Source of the DNA: JAVVPO01 sp036655715
GTDB lineage: Bacteria > Bacillota > Clostridia > Lachnospirales > Cellulosilyticaceae
Direction of reading: 5' to 3'
NCBI GenBank assembly: GCA_036655715.1
Contig: JAVVPO010000077.1
Span: 1 to 11,761, forward strand
DNA length: 11,761 bases
This document shows positions 1 through 7,057 of this stretch, in pieces. Below the pieces are notes generated by a model. The model worked only from the letters and a program-made list of their open reading frames with translations, was not told the origin of the DNA and ran no database searches. Every line of letters begins with the position of its first letter. Positions within the stretch are counted from its first letter, which is position 1. The position numbers and the translations under genes were made by a program.

Positions 1-103
1 ATAGTTGATATCTCAAATTCATAATGATAGGTTAGTGGCAAGACAAACGATATTTGTTTGGGTGATAAATTTCAACTAACTGTTTGAAAATAGGAGGGTT
101 TAT

Positions 104-352
104 ATGAGAAAAATAGGTTTTATTATCGGTTCAATTGAAATTATTTTAGGTCTCATTTCTTTGATTATTACATCCTTAATTCAGCAAGTAATCCCTAAGA
201 TTGCTAGAATGTGCTTTATATTTAATAACGGAAGTTTTGGGGAAAGTGACTATATAATTAATGTGGGATTTTCTAATGCAATATCTGTTTGTTTATGCTT
301 AGTAGGAGTAGTAACTATTATCTATTTTATTATTTCTAAGAAGGATATCTAA
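104..352 (+). CDS. Small two-helix membrane protein of unknown function
   Basis: I do not recognise this 82-residue protein. It has two strongly hydrophobic stretches, about residues 4-26 and 58-77. They are joined by a more polar loop of about 30 residues containing one Cys (C37), and the C-terminus is charged (SKKDI). This suggests a two-pass inner-membrane protein. The ATG start is supported by a perfect AGGAGGG ribosome binding site at 92-98 with 5 nt spacing, so the reading frame is probably translated. No neighbour in the window shares its strand closely enough to form an operon; the next gene, pth, begins 571 nt downstream after a long AT-rich gap. Such small membrane proteins are often poorly conserved. 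It may belong with whatever lies to the left of the window. No function is proposed. Confidence 0.6.
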   Translation: MRKIGFIIGSIEIILGLISLIITSLIQQVIPKIARMCFIFNNGSFGESDYIINVGFSNAISVCLCLVGVVTIIYFIISKKDI

Positions 353-508
353 GCTCAACAAATAGTTTTATAGTACCACAATATACTTGGAGGTGTTATT
401 TTTGTTATGCTATATTCTTAATATTGTCTAACAGAGCTTTACATAAAGAATAAATGATATTTAAGAATAATGACTATAAATATATAGATCAAATAGTAGA
501 GCGAGTTT

Positions 509-528
509 ACTTCTAAGAGAAGTTTTTT
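509..528 (+). terminator. Possible weak intrinsic terminator
   Basis: ACTTCT (509-514) pairs with AGAAGT (518-523) over a 3-nt loop, and the 3' arm runs into six T's (523-528). The stem is short and AT-rich and lies 157 nt after the nearest stop codon, so its activity is uncertain. It may end transcription of the small membrane protein gene. Confidence 0.3.
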
Positions 529-578
529 GATAATTATGTAGAGTGTTAGGACTAAATATATGGTAATGGTAAGGTGTA

Positions 579-770
579 GCAGGGGGGAGGTTATATTTCA
601 AGTTGCCTCTGGAGCTTTTAGAAAGAAATTCATAAAAGTATGTACAAGATGCTCTTAGCTTTACTGTTTGAGGCGTTCTTTGCCGAGTTTAAAGCGTTAT
701 CTTGAACATAGTTTTATAGAATTTCTCTAAAAGCGGAAGTGAGCAACTTGAAATATAACCTCCCCCCTGC
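579..770. repeat. 192-bp foldback element with perfect 28-bp terminal inverted repeats (MITE-like or structured RNA)
   Basis: The outer arms 579-606 and 743-770 are exact reverse complements over 28 bp, beginning GCAGGGGGGAGG on the left. The symmetry continues inward imperfectly: GCTTTTAG at 614-621 with CTAAAAGC at 727-734, CAAGAT at 645-650 with ATCTTG at 699-704, and GCTTT at 658-662 with AAAGC at 691-695, leaving only a short central region. Almost the whole element could fold into one long hairpin. There is no reading frame inside it and no T-run after it, so it is not an ordinary terminator. Exact ends with a decayed interior resemble a non-autonomous foldback transposon (MITE), but I see no clear target-site duplication. 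A structured non-coding RNA is the main alternative. The family is not recognised. Confidence 0.75.
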
Positions 771-857
771 GGACTAGTACTGGCCACCCTAGCTATATCA
801 AAATATTTTTAATTTCCACCCCAAAAAAATTATATGTGTATTTATTATTGGGTATAG

Positions 858-863
858 TATAAT
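858..863 (+). promoter_or_regulatory. Possible -10 box for the pth-mfd operon
   Basis: TATAAT sits 60 nt before the pth start codon, within the string TATAGTATAAT. No good -35 hexamer is visible 16-18 nt upstream, so this is only a tentative promoter. The same 11-base string recurs before mazG at 7025-7035. Confidence 0.35.
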
Positions 864-923
864 AAAAGCTATATACTTAAGCTAACTCAAGCTAAAAATA
901 CAAGATACAAAGTGGAGGAACAA

Positions 924-1496
924 ATGAAGTTAATCGTAGGACTTGGTAATCCAGGTATGCAGTATGCTGCAACTAGACATAATATAGGATTTGAAGCAAT
1001 AGATACCATTGCAGAGTTACACAATATATCTGTGAATAAGAGTAAGTTTAAAGCCCTCGTAGGTGAAGGGAATATAGATGGTGAACGCGTTGTACTGATG
1101 AAACCACAAACGTATATGAATTTAAGTGGTGAATCAGTAAGTGCTTGTAGAAGTTGGTATAAAATAGCCAATGAGGATATAATTATAATATATGATGATG
1201 TATCGTTAGCAGTTGGTCAGATGCGTATCAGAAAGACTGGAAGTGCTGGTGGACACAATGGCATCAAGAGTATTATTGGACAACTAGGCACAGATATCTT
1301 CCCTAGAGTGAAGGTAGGCGTAGGTGAGAAGCCAATAGGCTGGGATCTTGCAGACCATGTGCTTGGGCGATTTAGTGATGAAGAGATAAAAGAGATTGCT
1401 CCAAAGCTTAAAGATGTATCAAAAGCAGTAGAAACTATGGTATCTAAAGGCGTGGATACAGCGATGAATAGATACAATTCAAAAGCGAGACGGTGA
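924..1496 (+). CDS. pth: Peptidyl-tRNA hydrolase
   Basis: Pth cleaves the ester bond of peptidyl-tRNAs that drop off the ribosome, recycling tRNA in the cytoplasm. The start is set at ATG 924, preceded by GGAGG (914-918) with 5 nt spacing. A GTG at 912 is in frame but would overlap this ribosome binding site. The resulting 190-residue protein begins MKLIVGLGNPG, the family signature. Expected active-site residues are present: N9, H19 (catalytic, in TRHNIGF), N66 (in YMNLSGES), D91 (in IIYDD) and N112 (in GGHNGIKS). The length is normal for the family (about 185-195). In Bacillus the orthologue is spoVC, at the head of the same gene cluster. The stop lies 4 nt before mfd, so the two are almost certainly co-transcribed. 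Confidence 0.96.
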   Translation: MKLIVGLGNPGMQYAATRHNIGFEAIDTIAELHNISVNKSKFKALVGEGNIDGERVVLMKPQTYMNLSGESVSACRSWYKIANEDIIIIYDDVSLAVGQMRIRKTGSAGGHNGIKSIIGQLGTDIFPRVKVGVGEKPIGWDLADHVLGRFSDEEIKEIAPKLKDVSKAVETMVSKGVDTAMNRYNSKARR

Positions 1497-1500
1497 TAAA

Positions 1501-4500
1501 ATGGAATATAAGAGATTAGGCCTCATAGAGCCTATAGAACAGATAAAAGGTTTTGAATCGTTTATTTCTAATTTGCAAAGTACTTATAAAGGGAAAATAG
1601 TTAATACAGTAGAGGCATGTAAATCACATATGATATATGCCTCCTCTTACTATGCAAAAAGTAACCCAGTTATTATTACATCTAATGAGATATCTGCGAA
1701 GAAGATGTATGAGGATATGCAATTTTTATATGGAGAAGAGTCGGTCTATTTATACCCTGCTAGGGATATTCTTTTCTATAATGCGGATGTGCATAGTATG
1801 GATATTACAGCTGAGCGTATGAAGATTATAGAGGCTTTATTAACTAAGAAAGATATTGCACTTATTATTCCAGCAGATGCACTGCTTAATCCCTTATCAC
1901 CAAAGGAAACTTGGTTATCTTATCAGAAAGTACTAGCAGAAGGTCAAAGCCTAGAGATAAATAGCCTGATGGCCTATCTAACGGAAGTTGGATATGAAAG
2001 AGTAGCTAAGGTAGAAGGAATAGGTCAATTCACAGTTAGAGGGGGAATTATAGATATTTATACCCCAACAGGTTATATGCCTTATCGTATTGAACTATGG
2101 GATGATGAGATTGATTCTATTCGTACTTTTAATCCGTCTACACAAAGGTCCATAGATAAGGTGAAAGAAATGATTATTCACCCTAACCAAGAAATTATAT
2201 TTCCGACTAAGTTACTAGAAAAGGCTATTCCTGAAATTAAAGAAGAGCTAAAGCAAACAACAAGAAGATTAAGGGATGAAGGCAAGAAAGAAAGTGCTAG
2301 TAGTATAGAGGATCAGGTAAGAGCACATATCGAACAAATGCAAGAGGGAATTACAATCAAAGGATTGGAAATGTATGCACCCTATACCAATCTGCATACC
2401 GTAACAATATTAGATTATTTAGATAGTAGAAGTATGATTTATATAGATGAACCTCTAAAGACTAAGGAAAAGTGTGAGAGGCTATTCTTTGAATATGAAG
2501 AGAGTATGAAAGATAGATTAGAATATGGACATATTTTGCCAAAACAAATGGAACTTATTTTTTCTTATGAGGAAGTAGAATTTAAGCTGAAAAATTTAAA
2601 GACTATTTTTCTTATGAACTTTGATGGGGAAGTGCCAAGTGTCGTAACAGAAAATATACTATCTTTAAGAGTTTATGAAAATAATACTTTTTACAATAGC
2701 CTAGATTTATTGGAGAAAGATATTGTAGAGTGGAAAGCAAAAGGGAGAAAAGTATTAATTCTTTCTGGGATTAGAGCAAAAGCTGAAAGGCTTATAGAAG
2801 AGTTAGAGCATAGGGGAATAAGTTGTAACTATAGTGAACAGCTTAATTTAGAAGTAGCAAGTGGGCAGGTTGTTGTGACAAAAGGGTCACTAGGCAAGGG
2901 ATTTATCTATGAGGACATTGGGCTATGTATTGTTGCGGACAAAGATTTGTTTGGTAAAGAAAAGAAAAAGGGCCGCACGAAGAAAAAGTATCAAGGAACT
3001 AAAATAGATAGTTTTTTAGAGCTTAATCCAGGGGATTATGTAGTACATGAAAATCATGGGATAGGTATATTTAGAGGCGTAGAGCAGATCGTTATAGATG
3101 GTATTGCTCGGGATAACCTTAAGATAGAGTATGCAGAGGGCTCAACTTTGTATGTGAATATCAATCAGATGGACATGGTTCAAAAATACGTTGGCTCTGA
3201 GAGTAAAGAAACAAAACTGAGTAAACTTGGAACAAGTGACTGGAAAAAATCAAAGGCTAAAGTAAAAAAAGCTGTACAAGATATTGCTAAAGAGCTTATT
3301 GAACTTTACAGTAAGAGACAATATGATAGAGGGTTTGCCTATGAGCCTGATAGTGTTTGGCAAAGAGAATTTGAAGAGATGTTTCCTTATGAAGAAACAG
3401 GTGATCAGATAGAGTCTATTGAAGATGTAAAGGCTGATATGGAAAGCGATAAGATTATGGATAGGTTAGTCTGCGGGGATGTAGGGTATGGGAAGACTGA
3501 GGTTGCTATCAGGGCAGCATTTAAAGCGGTTCAAAATGGTAAGCAAGTTGCCTATTTAGTACCAACGACTATACTTGCTCAGCAGCATTACCAAAGATTC
3601 TTAGAGCGTATGGAGAACTATCCTATAGGTGTAGGAGTGCTTTCAAGGTTTAGGACACCAAAGCAGATTAAAGCGACTTTAGAAGGTATTCAAAAAGGAA
3701 CTATAGATATTGTAATAGGAACACACAGACTACTATCTAAAGATGTGAGATTTAAGGATTTAGGATTAGTTATCATTGATGAAGAGCAAAGATTTGGCGT
3801 AACACACAAAGAAAAGCTAAAGCAAATGCGTAATGAAGTAGATGTACTTACTTTGACAGCTACACCTATTCCAAGAACGCTTCATATGAGCCTGATAGGT
3901 GTTAGAGATATGAGTGTTTTAGAAGAGGCACCCCTTGAAAGAAGACCTGTTCAGACTTATGTTATAGAGTATAGTGAAGATTTCATAAAAGATGCTATTC
4001 ACCGAGAAGTATCTAGAGGAGGACAAGTCTATTTCTTACACAATCAAGTAAGAAATATAGAAGAGAAAGCTATCCAGATTCAAAAGATGGTACCAGATGC
4101 AAGAGTAGCCTTTGCTCATGGACAAATGAGTGAGAGAGAACTAGAAAAGATTATGCTAGATTTTATTGAGCATGAGATAGATGTACTTGTGTGTACAACA
4201 ATTGTTGAGACTGGGCTAGATATAGCTAATGCGAATACAATTATTATTAATGATGCAGATAAGATGGGGCTTAGTCAGCTTTATCAGCTAAGAGGACGTG
4301 TAGGAAGATCTAACAAGGCAGCTTATGCTTACTTAATGTATCAGAAAAATAAAGTACTTAAAGAGATTGCAGAGAAACGCCTACAAGCTATCAAGCAATT
4401 TACACAGTTAGGCGCAGGATTTAAGATAGCTATGAGAGATTTAGAGATAAGGGGAGCTGGGAACTTATTAGGTTCACAACAACATGGGCATATGGAAGCT

Positions 4501-5028
4501 ATAGGCTATGACCTTTATTGTAAGATGCTACAACAGGCTATAAGTCTACATCAAGGAGAGTCAGTTGTAGAGGAATTTGAGACAACAATCGAAATAAAAA
4601 TTGATGCATACATTCCGGTGAAGTATATTCCAGATGAAGTACAGAAGTTAGATATCTATAAGAAGATTGCCTCTATCCAAGGAGAAAACGATTATTTTGA
4701 TGTACAAGAGGAGCTAGAAGATAGATATGGCACATTGCCAAAGAGTGTGCAAAATCTAATAGACATTGCTTTGATTAAATGGAGCGCTAATCAGTTAGGC
4801 ATTGTAGTGGTATCTCGGATAGATAAAGAGATATTCTTTAAGTTCAAACCTGATGCAGACCTTGACCCAACGAAGTTACCGGAGCTCATGGAAAAATATC
4901 CACGTAAACTGAAATTCGCATCTAATAAAGAAGTGATACTTCGTTTAGATATGCAAGAAGTCCCTAAAAAAGAAGAGTTAAGTTATATTAAAAATGTATT
5001 ACAGGACATCAAAAAATTGAAGAACTAA
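1501..5028 (+). CDS. mfd: Transcription-repair coupling factor (Mfd)
   Basis: Mfd is the ATP-driven translocase that removes RNA polymerase stalled at DNA lesions and recruits UvrA for transcription-coupled excision repair. The 1175 residues match the usual length. Regions in order: a UvrB-like N-terminal part (roughly 1-340), a CarD-like RNA-polymerase-interacting domain (about 508-565, beginning PGDYVVHENHGIGIF), then a RecG-like helicase core. The core has Walker A GDVGYGKT (659-666), the DEEQ box (760-763), TATPIPRTL (786-794) and motif VI QLRGRVGRS (929-937). The TRG translocation motif follows (RGAGNLLGSQQHGH, 984-997), then a C-terminal regulatory domain (about 1025-1170). Translation probably couples to pth: the start lies 4 nt after the pth stop, and the only Shine-Dalgarno-like bases (GGTGA, 1492-1496) overlap that stop. 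No gene equivalent to Bacillus fin lies between pth and mfd. Confidence 0.98.
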   Translation: MEYKRLGLIEPIEQIKGFESFISNLQSTYKGKIVNTVEACKSHMIYASSYYAKSNPVIITSNEISAKKMYEDMQFLYGEESVYLYPARDILFYNADVHSMDITAERMKIIEALLTKKDIALIIPADALLNPLSPKETWLSYQKVLAEGQSLEINSLMAYLTEVGYERVAKVEGIGQFTVRGGIIDIYTPTGYMPYRIELWDDEIDSIRTFNPSTQRSIDKVKEMIIHPNQEIIFPTKLLEKAIPEIKEELKQTTRRLRDEGKKESASSIEDQVRAHIEQMQEGITIKGLEMYAPYTNLHTVTILDYLDSRSMIYIDEPLKTKEKCERLFFEYEESMKDRLEYGHILPKQMELIFSYEEVEFKLKNLKTIFLMNFDGEVPSVVTENILSLRVYENNTFYNSLDLLEKDIVEWKAKGRKVLILSGIRAKAERLIEELEHRGISCNYSEQLNLEVASGQVVVTKGSLGKGFIYEDIGLCIVADKDLFGKEKKKGRTKKKYQGTKIDSFLELNPGDYVVHENHGIGIFRGVEQIVIDGIARDNLKIEYAEGSTLYVNINQMDMVQKYVGSESKETKLSKLGTSDWKKSKAKVKKAVQDIAKELIELYSKRQYDRGFAYEPDSVWQREFEEMFPYEETGDQIESIEDVKADMESDKIMDRLVCGDVGYGKTEVAIRAAFKAVQNGKQVAYLVPTTILAQQHYQRFLERMENYPIGVGVLSRFRTPKQIKATLEGIQKGTIDIVIGTHRLLSKDVRFKDLGLVIIDEEQRFGVTHKEKLKQMRNEVDVLTLTATPIPRTLHMSLIGVRDMSVLEEAPLERRPVQTYVIEYSEDFIKDAIHREVSRGGQVYFLHNQVRNIEEKAIQIQKMVPDARVAFAHGQMSERELEKIMLDFIEHEIDVLVCTTIVETGLDIANANTIIINDADKMGLSQLYQLRGRVGRSNKAAYAYLMYQKNKVLKEIAEKRLQAIKQFTQLGAGFKIAMRDLEIRGAGNLLGSQQHGHMEAIGYDLYCKMLQQAISLHQGESVVEEFETTIEIKIDAYIPVKYIPDEVQKLDIYKKIASIQGENDYFDVQEELEDRYGTLPKSVQNLIDIALIKWSANQLGIVVVSRIDKEIFFKFKPDADLDPTKLPELMEKYPRKLKFASNKEVILRLDMQEVPKKEELSYIKNVLQDIKKLKN

Positions 5029-5045
5029 CCATTTTATCGTATAAT
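5017..5045 (+). promoter_or_regulatory. Sigma-A-type promoter for the parvulin gene
   Basis: A TTGAAG -35 box (5017-5022, inside the last codons of mfd) and a perfect TATAAT -10 box (5040-5045) are 17 nt apart, an ideal housekeeping arrangement. It would let the lipoprotein gene be transcribed independently of mfd. Confidence 0.65.
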
Positions 5046-5074
5046 GAAACCAATCATTTGAAAAGATAAATGGT
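5028..5074. repeat. Inverted repeat flanking the -10 region upstream of the parvulin gene
   Basis: ACCATTTTATC (5028-5038) and GATAAATGGT (5065-5074) are complementary apart from one extra T in the left arm. They bracket the -10 box and probable transcription start. No T-run follows, so this is not a convincing terminator for mfd. It could be a transcript stem or a protein-binding site. Confidence 0.4.
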
Positions 5075-5104
5075 AAGATAGACTTTAAATAAGGAGAGAT
5101 AAAA

Positions 5105-6190
5105 GTGAAAAGAATTAAGAAGTTATTAGTAGCGGCTCTAGCGGCCATAACTATAGTTACAAGTGCAGCAGGATGTAGTATCAAGGACGACTCAGTAGTA
5201 GCTGTAGTAGATGGTGTTAAGATTCATGAGTCTCTATACAACACTTATCTCTGGAGTGCTGGACAGTTTTTTGAACAAATAGCAGGACCTACTATTTGGG
5301 ACATGGAGTTAGAAGGTAAAAAATCTGAAGATGTAGCCAAAGAAAGAGCATTAGAATCAGTTGTTTTGTCTGTGGTAACGACAAATAAAGCTTCTGAATT
5401 AGGAATAGAGCTTACGAAAGAAGAGAAGAAACAAATTAAAGAGGATGCAAAGAACTTCGTTAAATCTGAAGAAGAGCTTGTAAAAGCCTATAAATTTGGA
5501 GAAGATGATGTGGAAGCATTATTAGCCGCTAGTCAATTGTCTATAAAAGTCCAAGAAAAGATTAGTGAAAATTATGTGCCGAATGAAGAAGAAGTTGAAA
5601 AATTCATAGAAGAATCTATAAGTTATTATGAAAAAGTAACGGCGAGACATATACTTATCAAAACAACTGACGATAATATGCAACCACTACCAGAAGAAGT
5701 TCAAAAAGAAAAATTAGCTTTAGCAGAGGACTTATTAGTTAGAGTGAAAAATGGTGAAGATATTGGAGTTCTAGCAAAGCAGTATTCAGAAGATGCAGGG
5801 TCAGTAGATGAAAGTGGAGAATATACTTTTGGTCATGGAGAAATGGTTGCAGAGTTTGAAGAAGTAGCCTTTGAGGGCAAAGATGGTCAAGTATGGCCAG
5901 AACTTGTGAAATCAAACTATGGCTACCATATCATTCAAACTATAAAGCATATAGAAGCCAATAGAGATCAAATAAGAGAAGATTATATCAATAATGCTAA
6001 AGTAGAATTTTCAAAGGCAGAATTCTCGGAATTAATCACAAACGCGAAAGTAGAAAAAACAGAAATATATGATGAAGTAAAGGTTGTTAGATCTGGAAAA
6101 ATAGATGTAGAAGATTCGTCTGAAAAAACAGAAAAAGAAGCAGGAAAGTCCCCAGAAACATCTCCTTCAAAAGATAAAAATAACGAATAA
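5105..6190 (+). CDS. PrsA/SurA-type parvulin peptidyl-prolyl isomerase, predicted lipoprotein
   Basis: This 361-residue protein probably helps secreted proteins fold outside the membrane by proline isomerisation. It begins with a lipoprotein-type signal: basic MKRIKK, a hydrophobic stretch, then a lipobox ending AAGC with the predicted lipidated Cys at 24. The -3 position is Ala rather than the usual Leu. A SurA-like helical N-region (about 35-175) precedes a parvulin rotamase domain (about 176-285). That domain contains TARHILIK (179-186), a GHGEMVAEFEEVAF-type loop and the closing YGYHII (272-277). The last 30 or so residues are charged, Ser/Lys/Glu-rich and probably disordered. The GTG start is supported by AGGAG at 5092-5096 with 8 nt spacing. 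The gene has its own promoter and terminator. Bacillus has no such gene between mfd and spoVT. It is PrsA-like, but orthology to prsA itself is not shown. Confidence 0.88.
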   Translation: MKRIKKLLVAALAAITIVTSAAGCSIKDDSVVAVVDGVKIHESLYNTYLWSAGQFFEQIAGPTIWDMELEGKKSEDVAKERALESVVLSVVTTNKASELGIELTKEEKKQIKEDAKNFVKSEEELVKAYKFGEDDVEALLAASQLSIKVQEKISENYVPNEEEVEKFIEESISYYEKVTARHILIKTTDDNMQPLPEEVQKEKLALAEDLLVRVKNGEDIGVLAKQYSEDAGSVDESGEYTFGHGEMVAEFEEVAFEGKDGQVWPELVKSNYGYHIIQTIKHIEANRDQIREDYINNAKVEFSKAEFSELITNAKVEKTEIYDEVKVVRSGKIDVEDSSEKTEKEAGKSPETSPSKDKNNE

Positions 6191-6199
6191 TAAATCGAA

Positions 6200-6244
6200 A
6201 AATGAGACTAGGGGGAATATAAAGACCTAGTCTCATTTCTTTTT
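6200..6244 (+). terminator. Strong intrinsic terminator after the parvulin gene
   Basis: A perfect 13-bp stem, AAATGAGACTAGG (6200-6212) with CCTAGTCTCATTT (6226-6238), has a 13-nt loop and is followed by CTTTTT. It starts 10 nt after the stop codon and separates the lipoprotein gene from spoVT. Confidence 0.9.
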
Positions 6245-6287
6245 AATCTAACTAAAGTTACATTTTTTGAGAGACTCATCCTAAATA

Positions 6288-6318
6288 TGAATATTATAGA
6301 AAAAAAAGTAGCATAATA
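6288..6318 (+). promoter_or_regulatory. Sigma-G-like (forespore) promoter for spoVT
   Basis: TGAATA (6288-6293) and CATAATA (6312-6318) are separated by 18 nt. The forespore sigma-G consensus known from Bacillus is TGAATA, 17-18 nt, CATACTA, so the -35 matches fully and the -10 matches at 6 of 7 positions. The site lies 56 nt upstream of the spoVT start, and spoVT is a sigma-G gene in Bacillus. The assignment is from pattern only. Confidence 0.7.
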
Positions 6319-6373
6319 TGATTAAGTGTTAGCCAATTTATTTATTCATAGAGACATTAAGGAGGTTGTTTAC

Positions 6374-6925
6374 TTGAAAGCAACAGGCATCGTTAGAAGA
6401 ATAGATGATTTAGGTCGTGTTGTCATACCGAAAGAAATTAGAAGGACCCTTAGAATTAGAGAGGGAGACCCGTTGGAGATATTTACAGACCATGATGGGC
6501 AGGTTATCCTTAAAAAGTATTCTCCTGTTGGTGAGCTTAGCGCATTTGCAAAAGAATATGCAGATGCATTAACACAAGCTACAGGGCATATTACGTGTAT
6601 TTCAGACAAAGATCAAATCATTGCCATATCAGGTGGTTCTAAAAAAGAATTTTTAGATAAGAGTATTAGTAGTAACTTAGAGAAAACAATTGAAGCTAGA
6701 AGTATTTTTAAAGCAACAAAAGAAGACTCTAAATTTATACCTATTTTATCAGAAGGTAGTATGGAGAGCTATTATTCAGAGATTGTATCTCCGATTATTT
6801 GCGAAGGGGATGCTATAGGTGCGGTTATATTCCTATCTAGTACCCAAGGCACCATCATGGGAGAAGTAGAAGAAAAATTAGCTCAATCTGCATCTGGATT
6901 TTTAGGTAAACAGATGGAGCAATAG
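6374..6925 (+). CDS. spoVT: Stage V sporulation regulator SpoVT (AbrB family)
   Basis: SpoVT is a forespore DNA-binding protein that adjusts sigma-G-dependent gene expression during spore maturation. I place the start at TTG 6374: AAGGAGG (6359-6365) lies 8 nt upstream, and the protein then begins MKATGIVRRIDDLGRVVIPK, exactly as in the family. A GTG at 6326 would add 16 residues of unrelated sequence and lacks a ribosome binding site. The 183 residues comprise an AbrB-type swapped-hairpin DNA-binding domain (about 1-52, with R8, R9, R15, R23 and R24 forming the basic face) and a GAF-like C-terminal domain (about 55-183) that in SpoVT mediates tetramer assembly and probably senses a ligand. 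Regulation by sigma-G is suggested by the upstream promoter. The gene stands alone between two terminators. Confidence 0.95.
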   Translation: MKATGIVRRIDDLGRVVIPKEIRRTLRIREGDPLEIFTDHDGQVILKKYSPVGELSAFAKEYADALTQATGHITCISDKDQIIAISGGSKKEFLDKSISSNLEKTIEARSIFKATKEDSKFIPILSEGSMESYYSEIVSPIICEGDAIGAVIFLSSTQGTIMGEVEEKLAQSASGFLGKQMEQ

Positions 6926-6931
6926 GATGAT

Positions 6932-6964
6932 TGCCAGTGGCTAGAGTGTAGTTGCTGGCATTTT
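6932..6964 (+). terminator. Intrinsic terminator after spoVT
   Basis: TGCCAGTGGCTA (6932-6943) pairs with TAGTTGCTGGCA (6949-6960) as a continuous 12-bp stem including three G-U pairs, closed by a GAGTG loop and followed by TTTT. It begins 6 nt after the spoVT stop. Confidence 0.7.
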
Positions 6965-7005
6965 ATCTAGGAGTGATTACCGAAATAGCTAGTGTTATAA
7001 GAGCA

Positions 7006-7035
7006 TCTACATAAAAGTAAAGAGTATAGTATAAT
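7006..7035 (+). promoter_or_regulatory. Probable housekeeping promoter for mazG
   Basis: TCTACA (7006-7011, 4 of 6 match to TTGACA) and a perfect TATAAT (7030-7035) are 18 nt apart, ending 22 nt before the mazG start codon. It follows the spoVT terminator, so mazG and probably hup start a new transcript here. Confidence 0.55.
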
Positions 7036-7057
7036 AGATATAAAAAGAGGTGATGAA

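Larger units (their letters stand above)
353..923. other. Long gene-free region upstream of pth
   Basis: This 571-nt stretch has no credible coding region on either strand. It holds, in order: a 9-bp inverted repeat (TATTCTTAA at 413-421 with TTAAGAATA at 461-469), a weak terminator-like hairpin at 509-528, the 192-bp foldback element at 579-770, and an AT-rich leader with a -10-like box at 858-863 just before pth. The unusual length for such a compact locus is partly explained by the foldback element. Confidence 0.6.

Noticed and set aside
579..770. Foldback element as a CRISPR array or riboswitch
   Set aside because: There are only two inverted, not direct, repeats and no spacers. No known riboswitch core was recognised, and it ends 154 nt before pth without a terminator or sequestering arm.
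912..923. GTG at 912 as the start of pth
   Set aside because: It lies on the GTGGAGG ribosome binding site itself, and the family signature MKLIVGLGNPG begins at ATG 924.
887..1171. Open frame on the - strand across pth
   Set aside because: It is the shadow of a well-supported gene, with no ribosome binding site and no family resemblance. The same applies to - strand frames at 1217-1477, 6370-6609, 9432-9788 and 10507-10872.
6326..6373. GTG at 6326 as the start of spoVT
   Set aside because: There is no ribosome binding site, the added residues are unlike the family, and AAGGAGG correctly precedes TTG 6374. The GTG is also only 8 nt after the predicted -10 box.
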